The notes beneath the pieces are model-generated. The model saw nothing but the letters and a program-made list of their open reading frames with translations. It did not search any database and had not been told where the DNA came from. Source: Solen grandis (taxonomy: Eukaryota > Mollusca > Bivalvia > Adapedonta > Solenidae). Taken from it: a DNA stretch of 64,000 nucleotides. Position numbers and translations under genes: made by a program. The stretch is from assembly GCA_021229015.1 (NCBI GenBank), contig CM037781.1:69462173-69526172 (forward strand). Direction: 5' to 3'. Shown here one piece after another: positions 39,701-51,700 of this stretch (position 1 is its first letter; each line of letters begins with the position of its first letter).

Positions 39701-42700
39701 TAATCTTTATTCTGTAAAAATATCTTGTCTGTCGAAGCATGCAGCCAATATGAATTTCAACAAAATATGACCAGAGAGGCGTAACGGCTCTATGCCTTAT
39801 ACTTTCACCGGTTTATAAAAAAGATGATACAAATGTACTTTAACAATTTTATGTTAGCTCATCTTTTATTATGTGAACATAATCATTGTATTTTAAATGT
39901 TTCTCTGAATATTTCGGCATATTTAAGTTATGTAAGATCATAGAAACATGGTAATCGATGACAAAACGGTCGAAACAGCAGAGGATATTTATGAACATAC
40001 ACCGTTTCATCAAATGATCAAAGTACACGGATACTGAAGTATTTTGCAGATTGCGCTGTTGATATTTAACCAAATTATTTTCCATGACTTACATGCTTTC
40101 TTTTAAATATTTACGTAAGTATGATTCTCATAATTGAATTCCTTTTTATATTTAAATACTGAAGAGAAGCGTTACGCACCGTGGATAAATGATTTAAGAT
40201 ATTTATTTTAATAGCTTCACGAAAGCATCGCACATTTTTCAAACATTAGGTGTGTATTAACACATCGTGTACATCAACACATAAAGGCATGTTCATTGTG
40301 TACTCAAATTTATTTTTAGATGTGTATTTACAAAAGTTGGGTAGATAGCATTGATTTTCATAGTTTACACAGCAGTTTATTTGAGTTGTTGATGATGACT
40401 TTACACCATCTTAAACTTAAAGGTATCATTAATTCATAGAAATAGAAACACCCTAAACACATTCACCTCTCACTCATCTGATTATTTCGAAAAGAAAATA
40501 AAACTCTTAAAACAATGTGAAAATAAACACTTAACTTCTACTTCGTTCCTGGAATGATAAAAGACACTATCTGTACCTGACCAAAATAGTGGAATTAACG
40601 AAAGAAAAATGTATACCCGGTAGATCTACTCTTTTTACTTCATTAATAGTATGACACTAGTAGAAAAGATCCCTTTAAGTATCTTTTGAAGGTTGAAAAT
40701 TGAAATGTGCATATGCACGCTGAAAATTACACACTGTTCTTCTCTGAATAATAAGTGTAGATCCAAGTCTGTAACATTCTGAAGGAACCTGTTATGTATT
40801 GGTATTTTGTTTTCGATTGAGCAGTTGGGTCTATCACACTGGTGGTAGACTGAGTGCTAAACTCATGTGAATCTTTTTTTTTAAAGACATTAAAAACTTT
40901 ATCAATAGCTAAAATAAACAAGTATAACTAGAACACAAGATGTACGCAAAACATGGTGTAAATGCTTTTTGTGTGGGTTATTGCTCAACCAACAGTATTT
41001 CAGTCATAATGTCTACGTAAGACCACAGGACCCTGATTTTCAGACACATAAATTGTCCTTTGAGAAAATCAACCTCTCTATATAGAATATTTTTAAGTTT
41101 TTTTTTTGTTTTTTTTTTTAATGAATATCAGGGTCCTGTGGTAAGACAGACATAATTTGATGTGTTATTGTGATATCATGCCACAAACATGTACCATGAT
41201 CGATACCACACCCAGCATCGAAAACCCACAAGGGATTTATCCATTACCCTCCATACATAGCTGACATGAAGAAAAATTAAATAGATAGGCAGCCATGAGT
41301 ATCCAACGATGGGCCAACCATTGAACTATACTTACATGATGAGCAACATGCTAAGCATCTGACAAATGTGATACACCAAGGGGTCCATGTGGCCTAGCAG
41401 GTGAAGCTGGTGACTTAATACCACTCAGACTTTCAAGGCCGCTGGTTCGAATCCAGTCAGAGTCAAGTTGATATAACATGCGAGGAAACCTTCCAGCTGA
41501 TTTATGGTTGGTCTGTTTTTTATTCCGGTGCTAATGTGTGATTGAGGTCTTCCTGAACATGTATGAGCTAGATGTCGCTATATGGTCGAAATACAGTTGC
41601 AGTGAGGTAAAGTCCAAAACAACACCAACTAGAACTGTCGCCTAAGGGCTTACTAATACCCCCCCGCAAGTGTTTTTGTCAAACATGGCTTTGGAGCATG
41701 AAATAGGGGAGGTAACCAAATGATATATAGATAACGCGCTTATACAATGTCTAAGGATCACTGCCAGCAAGTTTCATCAAAATCCTTCCAGTAGTTTAGA
41801 AGGAGTAGTCCGCAGAAGTTTGTAATGCAAAAATCATCAAAGGGGCATAACTTGGTAAATAGGGGAGGTAACTCAATGCTATATAGATGTCTAAGGATCA
41901 TTGCCAGTAAGTTTCATCAAAATCCTTCCAGTAGTTTAGAAGGAGTAGTCCGCAGAAGTTTGTAATGCAAAAATCATCAAAGGGGCATAACTTGGTAAAT
42001 AGGGGAGGTAACTCAATGCTATATAGATAGCTATGTCTAAGGATCATTGCAGAAGTTTCATTAAAATCCTTCCAGTAGTTTAGGCGGAGTAGTCCGCAGA
42101 AGTTTGTAATGCAAAAATCATCAAAGGGGCATAACTTGGTGAATAGGGGAGGTAACTCAATGCTATATAGATAACGCGCTGCTACAATGTCTAAGGATCA
42201 TTGACAGCAAGTATCATTAAAATCCTTCCAGTAGTTTAGGCGGAGTAGTCCGCAGAAGTTTGTAATGCAAAAATCATCAAAGGGGCATAAATTGGTAATA
42301 GGGGAGGTAACCAAATGTATATAGATAACGCGCTTATACAATGTCTAAGGATCATTGCCAGCAAGTTTCATCAAAATCCTTCCAGTAGTTTAGAAGGAGT
42401 AGTCCGCAGAAGTTTGTAATGCAAAAATCATCAAAGGGGCATAACTTGGTAAATAGGGGAGGTAACTCAATGCTATATAGATAACGCGCTGCTACAATGT
42501 CTAAGGATCATTGACAGCAAGTATCATTAAAATCCTTCCAGTAGTTTAGGCGGAGTAGTCCGCAGAAGTTTGTAATGCAAAAATCATCAAAGGGGCATAA
42601 CTTGGTAAATAGGGGAGGTAACTCAATGCTATATAGATAACGCGCTAATACAATGTCTAAGGATCATTGCCAGCAAGTTTCATCAAAATCCTTCCAGAAG

Positions 42701-45700
42701 TTTAGGAGGAGTAGTCCGCAGAATTTTGTGTCTACAGACGGACGGACGGACAGACGGACGGACGTACCAACATTTAATATTTAAGTCTAACCCTAACCCT
42801 TAAACCTTCCCTGGGCCAAAGTCCGTATGCAAAAATAGCTCCTAAAATGGCAAAAATAGCTCCTAAAATAAATTTTAAGAGGTTTTGTTCTTTTTCAACT
42901 ACAAAATGAAGCTCATAACTCTTGTATGTTGGCTCGGACAGACGGACGGACAGACGGACGGACGGACGGACGGACAACCTGATTCCAGTATACCCCCCCC
43001 TAACTTCGTTGCGGGGGGGTATAATAAAAAAAAAAAGTAGGGGGAATATTTGAATTATGCTGCTAAATTCATTGATATTTATGATTATGATACCAACAAA
43101 AAATCCAATACAGTTGAAGACTAAATATTTGAATTGGTCTGTCCACACATAAAACTATAAAAGGCAGCATACTTTAAATAAAACTGAAGTGTACACCTGT
43201 TTTCTAAGCATCGGATTATGGGCAGGAACTTAACAGTCTCATTATTTTTCACACAGCTATGGGCATGGTTGATGTTCTCCTGCATATACTATATTTTTCA
43301 AATATTCATATCAGTTTGTTTAAACACAGATTTGAGTGAATATTTATGCATATATAGTATATGCATATGAAATTGTGAAAATACCAAATCTGACATATAA
43401 GCTGTCATTTCATATCAACGGGGGTAGTGAGTCTTTAAAACCTTCTGTCTCAAAAAGACATGTAGCGCATATCAACAAAACTCTTTGATTAAGAGTAATG
43501 GTTTGAAACTCATTGGGTCTGAATTTGCAGTTTGTGGCACTCAGATTTTTCTAATTTGATGAGACTTCATAGACACATCACTTTCATTATATCCCTACCT
43601 ACCAAAGCTCATTTTTCTGGCTGAAGACCAGAAATGAAACTTTTCTTCTTTTTTTTTTTTTGCCTGAGAGTTTATGGTTAGAGATGTTGTTGAAATCAAA
43701 ATTATGGTCATATATGTATTCATTCGTACAGGTTATTAAAAAAATCAGCTAAAGAGATTAATTCAGATGGACAAGCTTTTGTAAACATTTTGAAAAAGGA
43801 GATCTCATTGCTAAATATGTAATTTATCTTTAAAAGCCAGCAACAAACTGCAAAGTTATTTTGCACACAATAAAAAGTTCACGTATTTTGAACACTATGA
43901 CTTTAAGAAATGACCTTAACCTTGAAGTATCCATTTCATGTTTAAGTGACAAACTGTCACATCATATTGAATATGAATACCAATTTATGGTAAATTTAGA
44001 AAACCCTTACAAAACTACAACCTGGAAGATCGTAATTTCACATATTTCTAACAAATTTGACTTTTAATGATGACCCTGACAATGAAGTACCCACAGGTCC
44101 ATGTACCTGACATATTGTCAAATCATATGGAACATATATACCAATTTCTGTTAAAATCTGAAAACTCTAATGACTAATGACTAAACTATCAACCGGAAAA
44201 TCAGAATTTTACATATTTTTGACCATTATGACCTTGACCTTGAATAACCCATGGGTTTATTTATTTGACACACTTTCACACCATAGTTAACATTTTTACA
44301 AATTTATGTTAAAATCTGACCACCCAAAACAAAATTACAACTCGGAAAACTTTGGCAGACTTAACCAAAACATTACTACAACCCTTGTTGCCATGGTGAC
44401 AGAAGAATGTTTTATGTGAATGAAATCATCATTTTTAATATCAGTCTAGTTTTGCTTCTTATTTGTCCAAAAATCATTAAATTCTGAGCTTAGGCTATTT
44501 TCACCACTAAGTGAACAGAGTCCTTTGAGCTGACCAGGAAAGGATTTGAGGCTGTCAAATTTTCAGCCAGCCGCCTCTTTAGGAAAACCCCGTCAAAAGG
44601 AAAAACACCCATACCAGCCCTGATAAAGAACTTAATACATACATATTCATGAGGTAAAGGATAAAATGCCTTCAAACAAATGTAAAATTGAATGTTTCGT
44701 AAAATAAAAATATGGAAAAATTTACCTAGCATACAAATGAGGGGTCCAGGGTTCGATAAGGTTTGGGAAACGGAAGCACAAATCTCCCATAGCTATGATG
44801 GTGTTAGCTCGAATAATTGAACTCTTTGATTTCTCAAGCATTGTGAAGAGTAGCTGTAAATGCTGGTCACAGAAGTCTGAACTGACGAGCATGAATTTTG
44901 CAAGAGCCAGACAGGCTGCAGTCTGAAGCTCAGGGTCAGGGTATTTGTTCTGATCGGTGCATATGGCTTCCAGAAGAGGTCCAAATGCAGCCAGCAGTGT
45001 GGTTCCTGGGAAAATATATATAACATTACAAGGATACTTTGAGATTTCTTAAATATCTAACAAGATTGTTCTTTGAAACACGTGTGTCATCTGCTGAAGC
45101 CTGATGGCATGTGTGACTGACAGACAGACAACAAAAAGTGATCCCTATGTATCAACTCTGCAGACATCAAAAAAGTGATCCCTATGTATCAACTCTGCAG
45201 ACAACAAAAAAGTGATCCCTATGTATCAACTCTGCAGACATCAAAAAAGTGATCCCTATGTATCACCTCTGCATATGGCAGATGACAAAAATGCATACAT
45301 TACAATCTAAGGCCTTTTCCTTGCTTTGGGAAGGTGACCCATACCCTTAAAATTGTTTTTTTCTCTTCAAGATGTCAAGAAGTTACAGCAAATCTACGAA
45401 ATTTATGCAAAGGGAGTATTCAATGTTCAGTAAATTAACATTCATCAAGATTAAATTTACACATATGAATAATCATGAGATAGAGGGTTAAATGACTACC
45501 GAGTTAAGCATACATACCTGTCACGATCTCACACTCACAGATCTTTCGAATATACTCTGACTCCGCGTCCTCAGCTGCAGCCCCTGCCAGCCCCATCTCT
45601 TCCTCTATGTTTTCTGTAGTCGTAGCATCCTGATGGAAATACGTGATGAGGTGCTATGAATATTATTCTCAATACCAGAGCTACTACTGAAGGTAATTAG

Positions 45701-48700
45701 CCCCAATACATACTGCCTTCGACAAAAAAAAAAAAAATTATTTTTTTTTAATACTGTAGAATCACTAATTTAAATGGGTTTTCAATTTTCAATGATTTCA
45801 TGGATTGCTTTATTCACAAATATCAATTCCCATGAAAAATTATATTTAATAGACCTCACTGATTTCTAGAGCATGAATCCACAAATAAACTGAATTATTA
45901 CAGATTTCCCCAAATTTAATGTCAAGGAAAATTAAAGATTTCACAGTACAGGTATATTTTTTTTTCTCCTACCTAGCTGAAGTCTGTGTGTCATATGAAA
46001 ATACAAATGTTGCCAAGTATCACCTCTGCTTTGGTGAAAAATGAAAAGATCTTAATCAATATCAACCCCACTTAAGTCTATTTAATATAGTGGATTGAAC
46101 TCAAGATCTTTGTAAACCCACAAACCTTGGACTGGTTTGTCCGTTTACTGGCTGGGGTCTGTATCCAGGCTTTCTGCTCCTGTATAGCTCTGCGACGCTT
46201 CATCTCTCCAAACACACTCAGGTCAAGGTGAACAAGTTGTCGAAGAGCAACATGACCAACGAGCGACAACAAACGTGCCAAAACACCAGATGCAAATGTC
46301 ATAGAGCTTTTGTCCTCTGGCTGACTTCCTGTGGAAATTAAAATGTTTTTATTGAATCAGCTTTTACAGATCATCATCAATTTATCAGTTTCAAGGAATC
46401 AAAAATATACAGTCACAACATTTTTCAAAATTTAAATGTATTTCCAGTGGTGAACATGCCTTTATTTGGATAAAATCCCCCCCTCCACCCACCGCAATCT
46501 ACATGTTGATAGAAAGTACAAAAATTACCATCATCCATAGGTTCCTCTTCCTTCTCCTCAGTGACATCCCCACACTCTGCCGCCAGTCTCTTGATCAGGT
46601 CCCCGCAAATAATGTCCGGTGACTCAGCAAGCTTGTAGATGACGTTGACTGCTTGCTCCATAAGTGGGATCCAGTAACGATTCTCAAGGTCAGTGGACGA
46701 TTTCACCAAGATTCGCACAAGACTCGTAAACATGTCATGTGACTCGGGCAACTTGTACGGTTCATTTGCTACATCTCCTTTCATCTAGAACAGTCCATTT
46801 ATAACATTTAGGCTCTACATATAGCTAGTCCTGAAATATTGATTTGGAATGTTTATAGACCCTACCTGTCCGTCAGTCTTTTTTTCAGTCCGTCTGGATG
46901 TCTGAAAATCTGAATCCTGTGATAACTTAAAAACCGTTTAAGACCAAAATTCTGGTTTGTATGGTAACGGAAAAATTATAAATCTAACCGGTAGGGGACT
47001 CATGTGCTGCGTTATTTGACATTTCTTATCTTAAAGAGGCATGTCTAAAAATTTTAATGTGGCATACCCTGTGGCAAACAGACCCCTCCCTCACGGTCAC
47101 TACCCATTCAGGGTTAAAAAGAAAATTGAGTTTTGGCCTTTTGAGTGATTCAATCGCGTAATTGCAAACCAGAAATTATTTAAACGATGGTTGTATTTCT
47201 AATATCTACAAAATACAGGCCAAAGTAATTCTTACCGTCTTTGCTACACCCAGTTTCAAAAGGGCCAGGCAAGAATCCCTGGCCAGTAAGAGGTCCGTGT
47301 CTCCCCGGGGTCCCAGTCCCTCCCTCACCAGCACATCTATGTTGGACTTGACCACACCCATGTCAGCCCTATGGTAGAAGAACAACATAATATCATTGCT
47401 GCTCTAGGAAAACTGCGCAAGTCAGTTCTGGCAACTTTTCAGGACACGAAAAAAAATTAATATTTCTATTATTAAACGTCATGTTAGATGCGTTATAAGT
47501 GGGTTGATTTTGTTTTTTTGTGCATCTTTAACATGTGATACGGGGATTTTCTAAGACTTAAGTAGTTAAGCAATACGTACACTTGTGCTTTTTTCGCATT
47601 TATTTTTCCAACAAAATCAATTTAAGCAGTTTTTGAAACACGAACATACACACTTTTCTTATTCATTTTGATAAAATAATTTACTTACACGGTTTTTAAA
47701 TTCTGTAAAATTGAGTGGCATCTGTCTATTAAATTGCATAGACATGGCACAATTTTGTCTTAGATAATTGTTACGTTGTACAGAAACAAATGTATCAGCA
47801 TTTAATTCTTGGATCACTTTGTTGAGTGTTGTATGAAGGTCATATCTATGAATCAGAAGCTTTTCTGTATTTTAAATGTGTGTGTTTTGTTTTCTGTATA
47901 CCTTCATGCCAGCAAATATCATCTTTGAACATTTAAAAGTTTTGTCACAAAGCAAATAGAAACTTTTTTCCGGTAACGGCTATGAAAAAATTTGGGTAGG
48001 CAGGTAAACTTTTTTTATTCTATCTATATATCCTATAAAATGTAGGATTGATACTTAAAACATCAATAAAACAGAGACTATTTTTGGAATTAAGGAAAAC
48101 AAGAGGGCCATGATGGCCCTGAAACGCTCACCTGAGTACCATTGCTACAACTGATTACAAGGTTTTTAAACAGACAAGAATTCTGATATAACTCAATCTT
48201 AAACATTTTAGCCCTGACAATACTACACACCAAATATATAAGCACTGGGCCTTATGGTTTCAGAGGAGAAGACTTAGTGCGGGGTCATTTATCTCCAAAG
48301 GGCCACCATTTTGAAAATCTTGATAATGAACCATTAGATGATACTACATACCAAAAATCTAAGCTATAGGCCTTATGGATTCATAGAAGAAGATTTTTTT
48401 AAAGATTTTCCTATAACTCTATGTAAAACAAGTGACCCCTGGTGCGGGGGCATTTATCACCATAAGGTCATGATTTGTACAATCTTGGTAATGAACCATA
48501 AGATGATGCTACATACCAAATATCTAATCTCTAGGCCTTATGGATTCATAGAAAAAGATTTTTAAAGATTTTCCTATATAACTCTATGTAAAACAAGTGA
48601 CCTCTGGTGCGGGGGCATTTATCACCGTAGGGCTATGATTTGAACAATCTTGGTAATGAACCATTAGATGATGCTACATACCAAATATCTGAGCTTTAGG

Positions 48701-51700
48701 CCTAATGGATTCATAGAAGAAGATTTTTAAAGATTTTCCTATATAACTCTTTGTAAAACAAGTGACCCCTGGTGCGGGGGCATTTATCACCGTAGGGCTA
48801 TGATTTGTACAATCTTGGTAATGGCCCATAAGATGATGCTACATACCAAATATCTAAGCTCTAGGCCTTACAGTTTTGCAGAAGATTTTCAAAGTTGGCA
48901 TTTTTAAAATCTATTTTTAGCTCCTGTGACCTACTTTTTTAACCAATCTGAATAATTTGTACAACTTTGATAGAGGGCATCATAAGGATGATTCCTGTAA
49001 AGTTTGGTCAAAATCCCTTCAGCGGTTCATGAGGAGATGTTGTTTAAAGCAAATTGTTGACGACGGACGGACGCACGCACGCACGGACGACGGACAAAAG
49101 GCGATCACAAAAGCTCACCATGAGCACATTGTGCTCAGGTGAGCTAAAAACTTGATATTTTCTTTCTCCAAGGCAATAAAACGTTCTATGGTTTAGGCAA
49201 AGTTATAAGCGACCTATTACAAGAAACAAGTACTTTACAGCCTTTTAAGGGACTCAATATGGATATGTACGGTGACATAAAGGGGGTATGGGATACATGT
49301 TTATATTGCACACAGTAGCTTTTACGTAAGAAATCATTTACTTTCTGTTTTTGTATTTGCGTTTTTTGTTCACTGGATCTTATAGCTGTATACAGCTCAT
49401 TCATTTTGCAGTTTGTCTCGTTGACAGTAGGTCAACTATCAGTTATCAGACTGTTTTATATTGAAATTGTGTGCAAAATGTTATTGAATTTGATCTATTT
49501 TATCACTGATTTTTAATTAAAATAAATCAATAAGAGAACATTAACTCAAGTACAAAAGAAAACTATATTACGTGTCTATGTAATTTTTATTTCACTTGAT
49601 CTATAAAAACCTTACTTATAATTCGGACTTTGAACCCCAAATGTGTGTAAACAATAACTTTCAAAAGTATTAAGTTTGAAACGACAATAATTAGAACATG
49701 AGGGCCAAGATGACCTTGATGACACTCACCTGAGAAATATTGCTTTCATTGCCCACACAAGCTACTATATTATGTTATTTATAGCACAGTTGTACTGAGA
49801 CACCATGATCATTTCATTTCTACAAACCTACCAGTTGTTGTTGTCCATTTTGAAGGGTGTAACATAAAAATTCTGAAGTAGGTCAAAGCCAAAAGTCATC
49901 AAAGGTCTAAGTTCTATGCCACATATCAAACAATATCACTGTTTCAAAATATGAAGGCCAAAACTAAAGAATGCATAAGTAGGTACTGGGTCATGATCAG
50001 GGTCATCAAAGATCAAAGTTCAATTCTACATACAAAAACTACATGTGGTCGAAATTGAAGGTTATAGGTACCTCATGTAAGTCTAAATATAAACAAGTCA
50101 ATATAGGGCATGGCTTGATTGGAACCAATCTAAACAAGAGCTGTCAGAGGACAGCATGCTCAACTTTTCAAAATGCTTGTTGGTAAATCAAATGAAATCT
50201 TTTTCAATTCTTGCCCTTCACATAATCTGTATATAACTAGAACTGCCATTGTAATGGCACAAATACCCCCTGCATGTCGCTTTGTCACAGGGATTTTAAT
50301 ACAAATAACATGTAGGTCAGAGACATGTAAATGTACTGGCTCAACAAGGAAAATAAATATTAAGTATGAAAATTTACAAAGGGCAATAACTCCTAAATTA
50401 TGCGACAGAGAGTTATGGTTCTTGGTCACTGCACGCCCCCTCAATGAGATCTATCCACATATGAAATTTCATCTTGATATCTTTTATACTTTTTGAATTA
50501 GGGCCCGGACAAAAATTAAGTATAAAAATTTACAAAGGACAATAACTCCAAAATTATGCGACAGAGAGTTATGGTTCTTGGTCACTGCACAACCCCCTCA
50601 ATGAGATCTATCCAATTATGAAGTTTCATCTTGAACTTTTTATACTTTTTGAGTTACGGCCCAGACAAAAATTAAGTATGAAACTTTACAAAGGACAATA
50701 ACTCCAAAATTATCTGACAGAGATTTATGGTTCTTGATCACTGCACTCCCCCTCAATGAGATCTATCCACATATGAAGTTTCATCTTGATATCTTTTATA
50801 CTTTTTGAGTTACGACCCAGACAAAAATTAAGTTTGAAAATTATAAAGGGCAATAACTCCAAAATTACGTGACAGAGAGTCATGGTTCTTAATCACTGCA
50901 CGTCCCCTCAATGAGATCTATCTACATATGAAGTTTCATCTTGATATCTTTTATACTTTTTGAGTTACAGCCCGGACAAAAATTAAGTATGAAAATTTAC
51001 AAAGGGCAATAACTCCAAAATTACGCGACAGAGTTACGGTTCTTGGTCACTGAACGTCCCCTAATACTAGTCAAAACTGATATATCTTGATAGTCTGATA
51101 CCCCTTAATATTTTTATGGAGTCATGCCTAGTTACTGAGACATAAGCATAACAACATTGTGCATGCAAAACTTTTACCTAGTCTCCAAGTTAGAAAAGGG
51201 CCATAATTTGTATAAAATTCAGTCCAAAAGTTATCCTCCTTGGTTTTCTGATGCCCCTGAATACAGTCAATGCGAATGTCCGTCGGTCAGTCGGACATGT
51301 CCGGTATATTTCCATTTTGACCGACGAAAGTGCCTATTATTGTCGGACACAATGTCCGATGAAAAAATCCATACAACACCGTTTCATTTTCGGAAAATTA
51401 CTTTCACTTTCTTCGAAAAACAGTTTCCTTTGCTTTTTTTTAGCGATTATGTAATGATTATCGGCTATCTGAGATGGCCAAGCAGTAACGATTGCAAATT
51501 GGTCCCCCGCAATGTACATACTTATATCTTTCGTAATGGAAACCATGCGGGAAACTCTGTCTTTATCGGTCAACAATCAACAACATGGCAGACGATGCAT
51601 TCACGAAAGATTTTTTTTTTTTTTCTTCTTCTTTTTATCCGCTTGCCATAATCAATTAACAAAGTCATACCCGTTTTAATTTATTATCAGGTTCAATTTT

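Noticed and set aside
41381..41470. tRNA gene
   Set aside because: The B-box is perfect but no convincing cloverleaf or acceptor stem forms, and a SINE body follows.
42774..43148. 124-codon minus-strand open frame
   Set aside because: It is made of ACGG-repeat translation (SVRPSVR) and the terminal hairpin of a family F element.
43340..43375. AT-rich palindrome near 43350
   Set aside because: Alternating TA-rich sequence readily forms chance palindromes; no element ends were found around it.
44793..45026. 77-codon minus-strand open frame in another register
   Set aside because: It overlaps NCAPD2 exon 8, whose correct frame gives the conserved CAP-D2 sequence in phase with its neighbours.
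51157..51651. 164-codon plus-strand open frame
   Set aside because: It runs from family E repeat sequence across the junction into a hAT-like insert and through a poly-T run, so it cannot be an ancestral gene.
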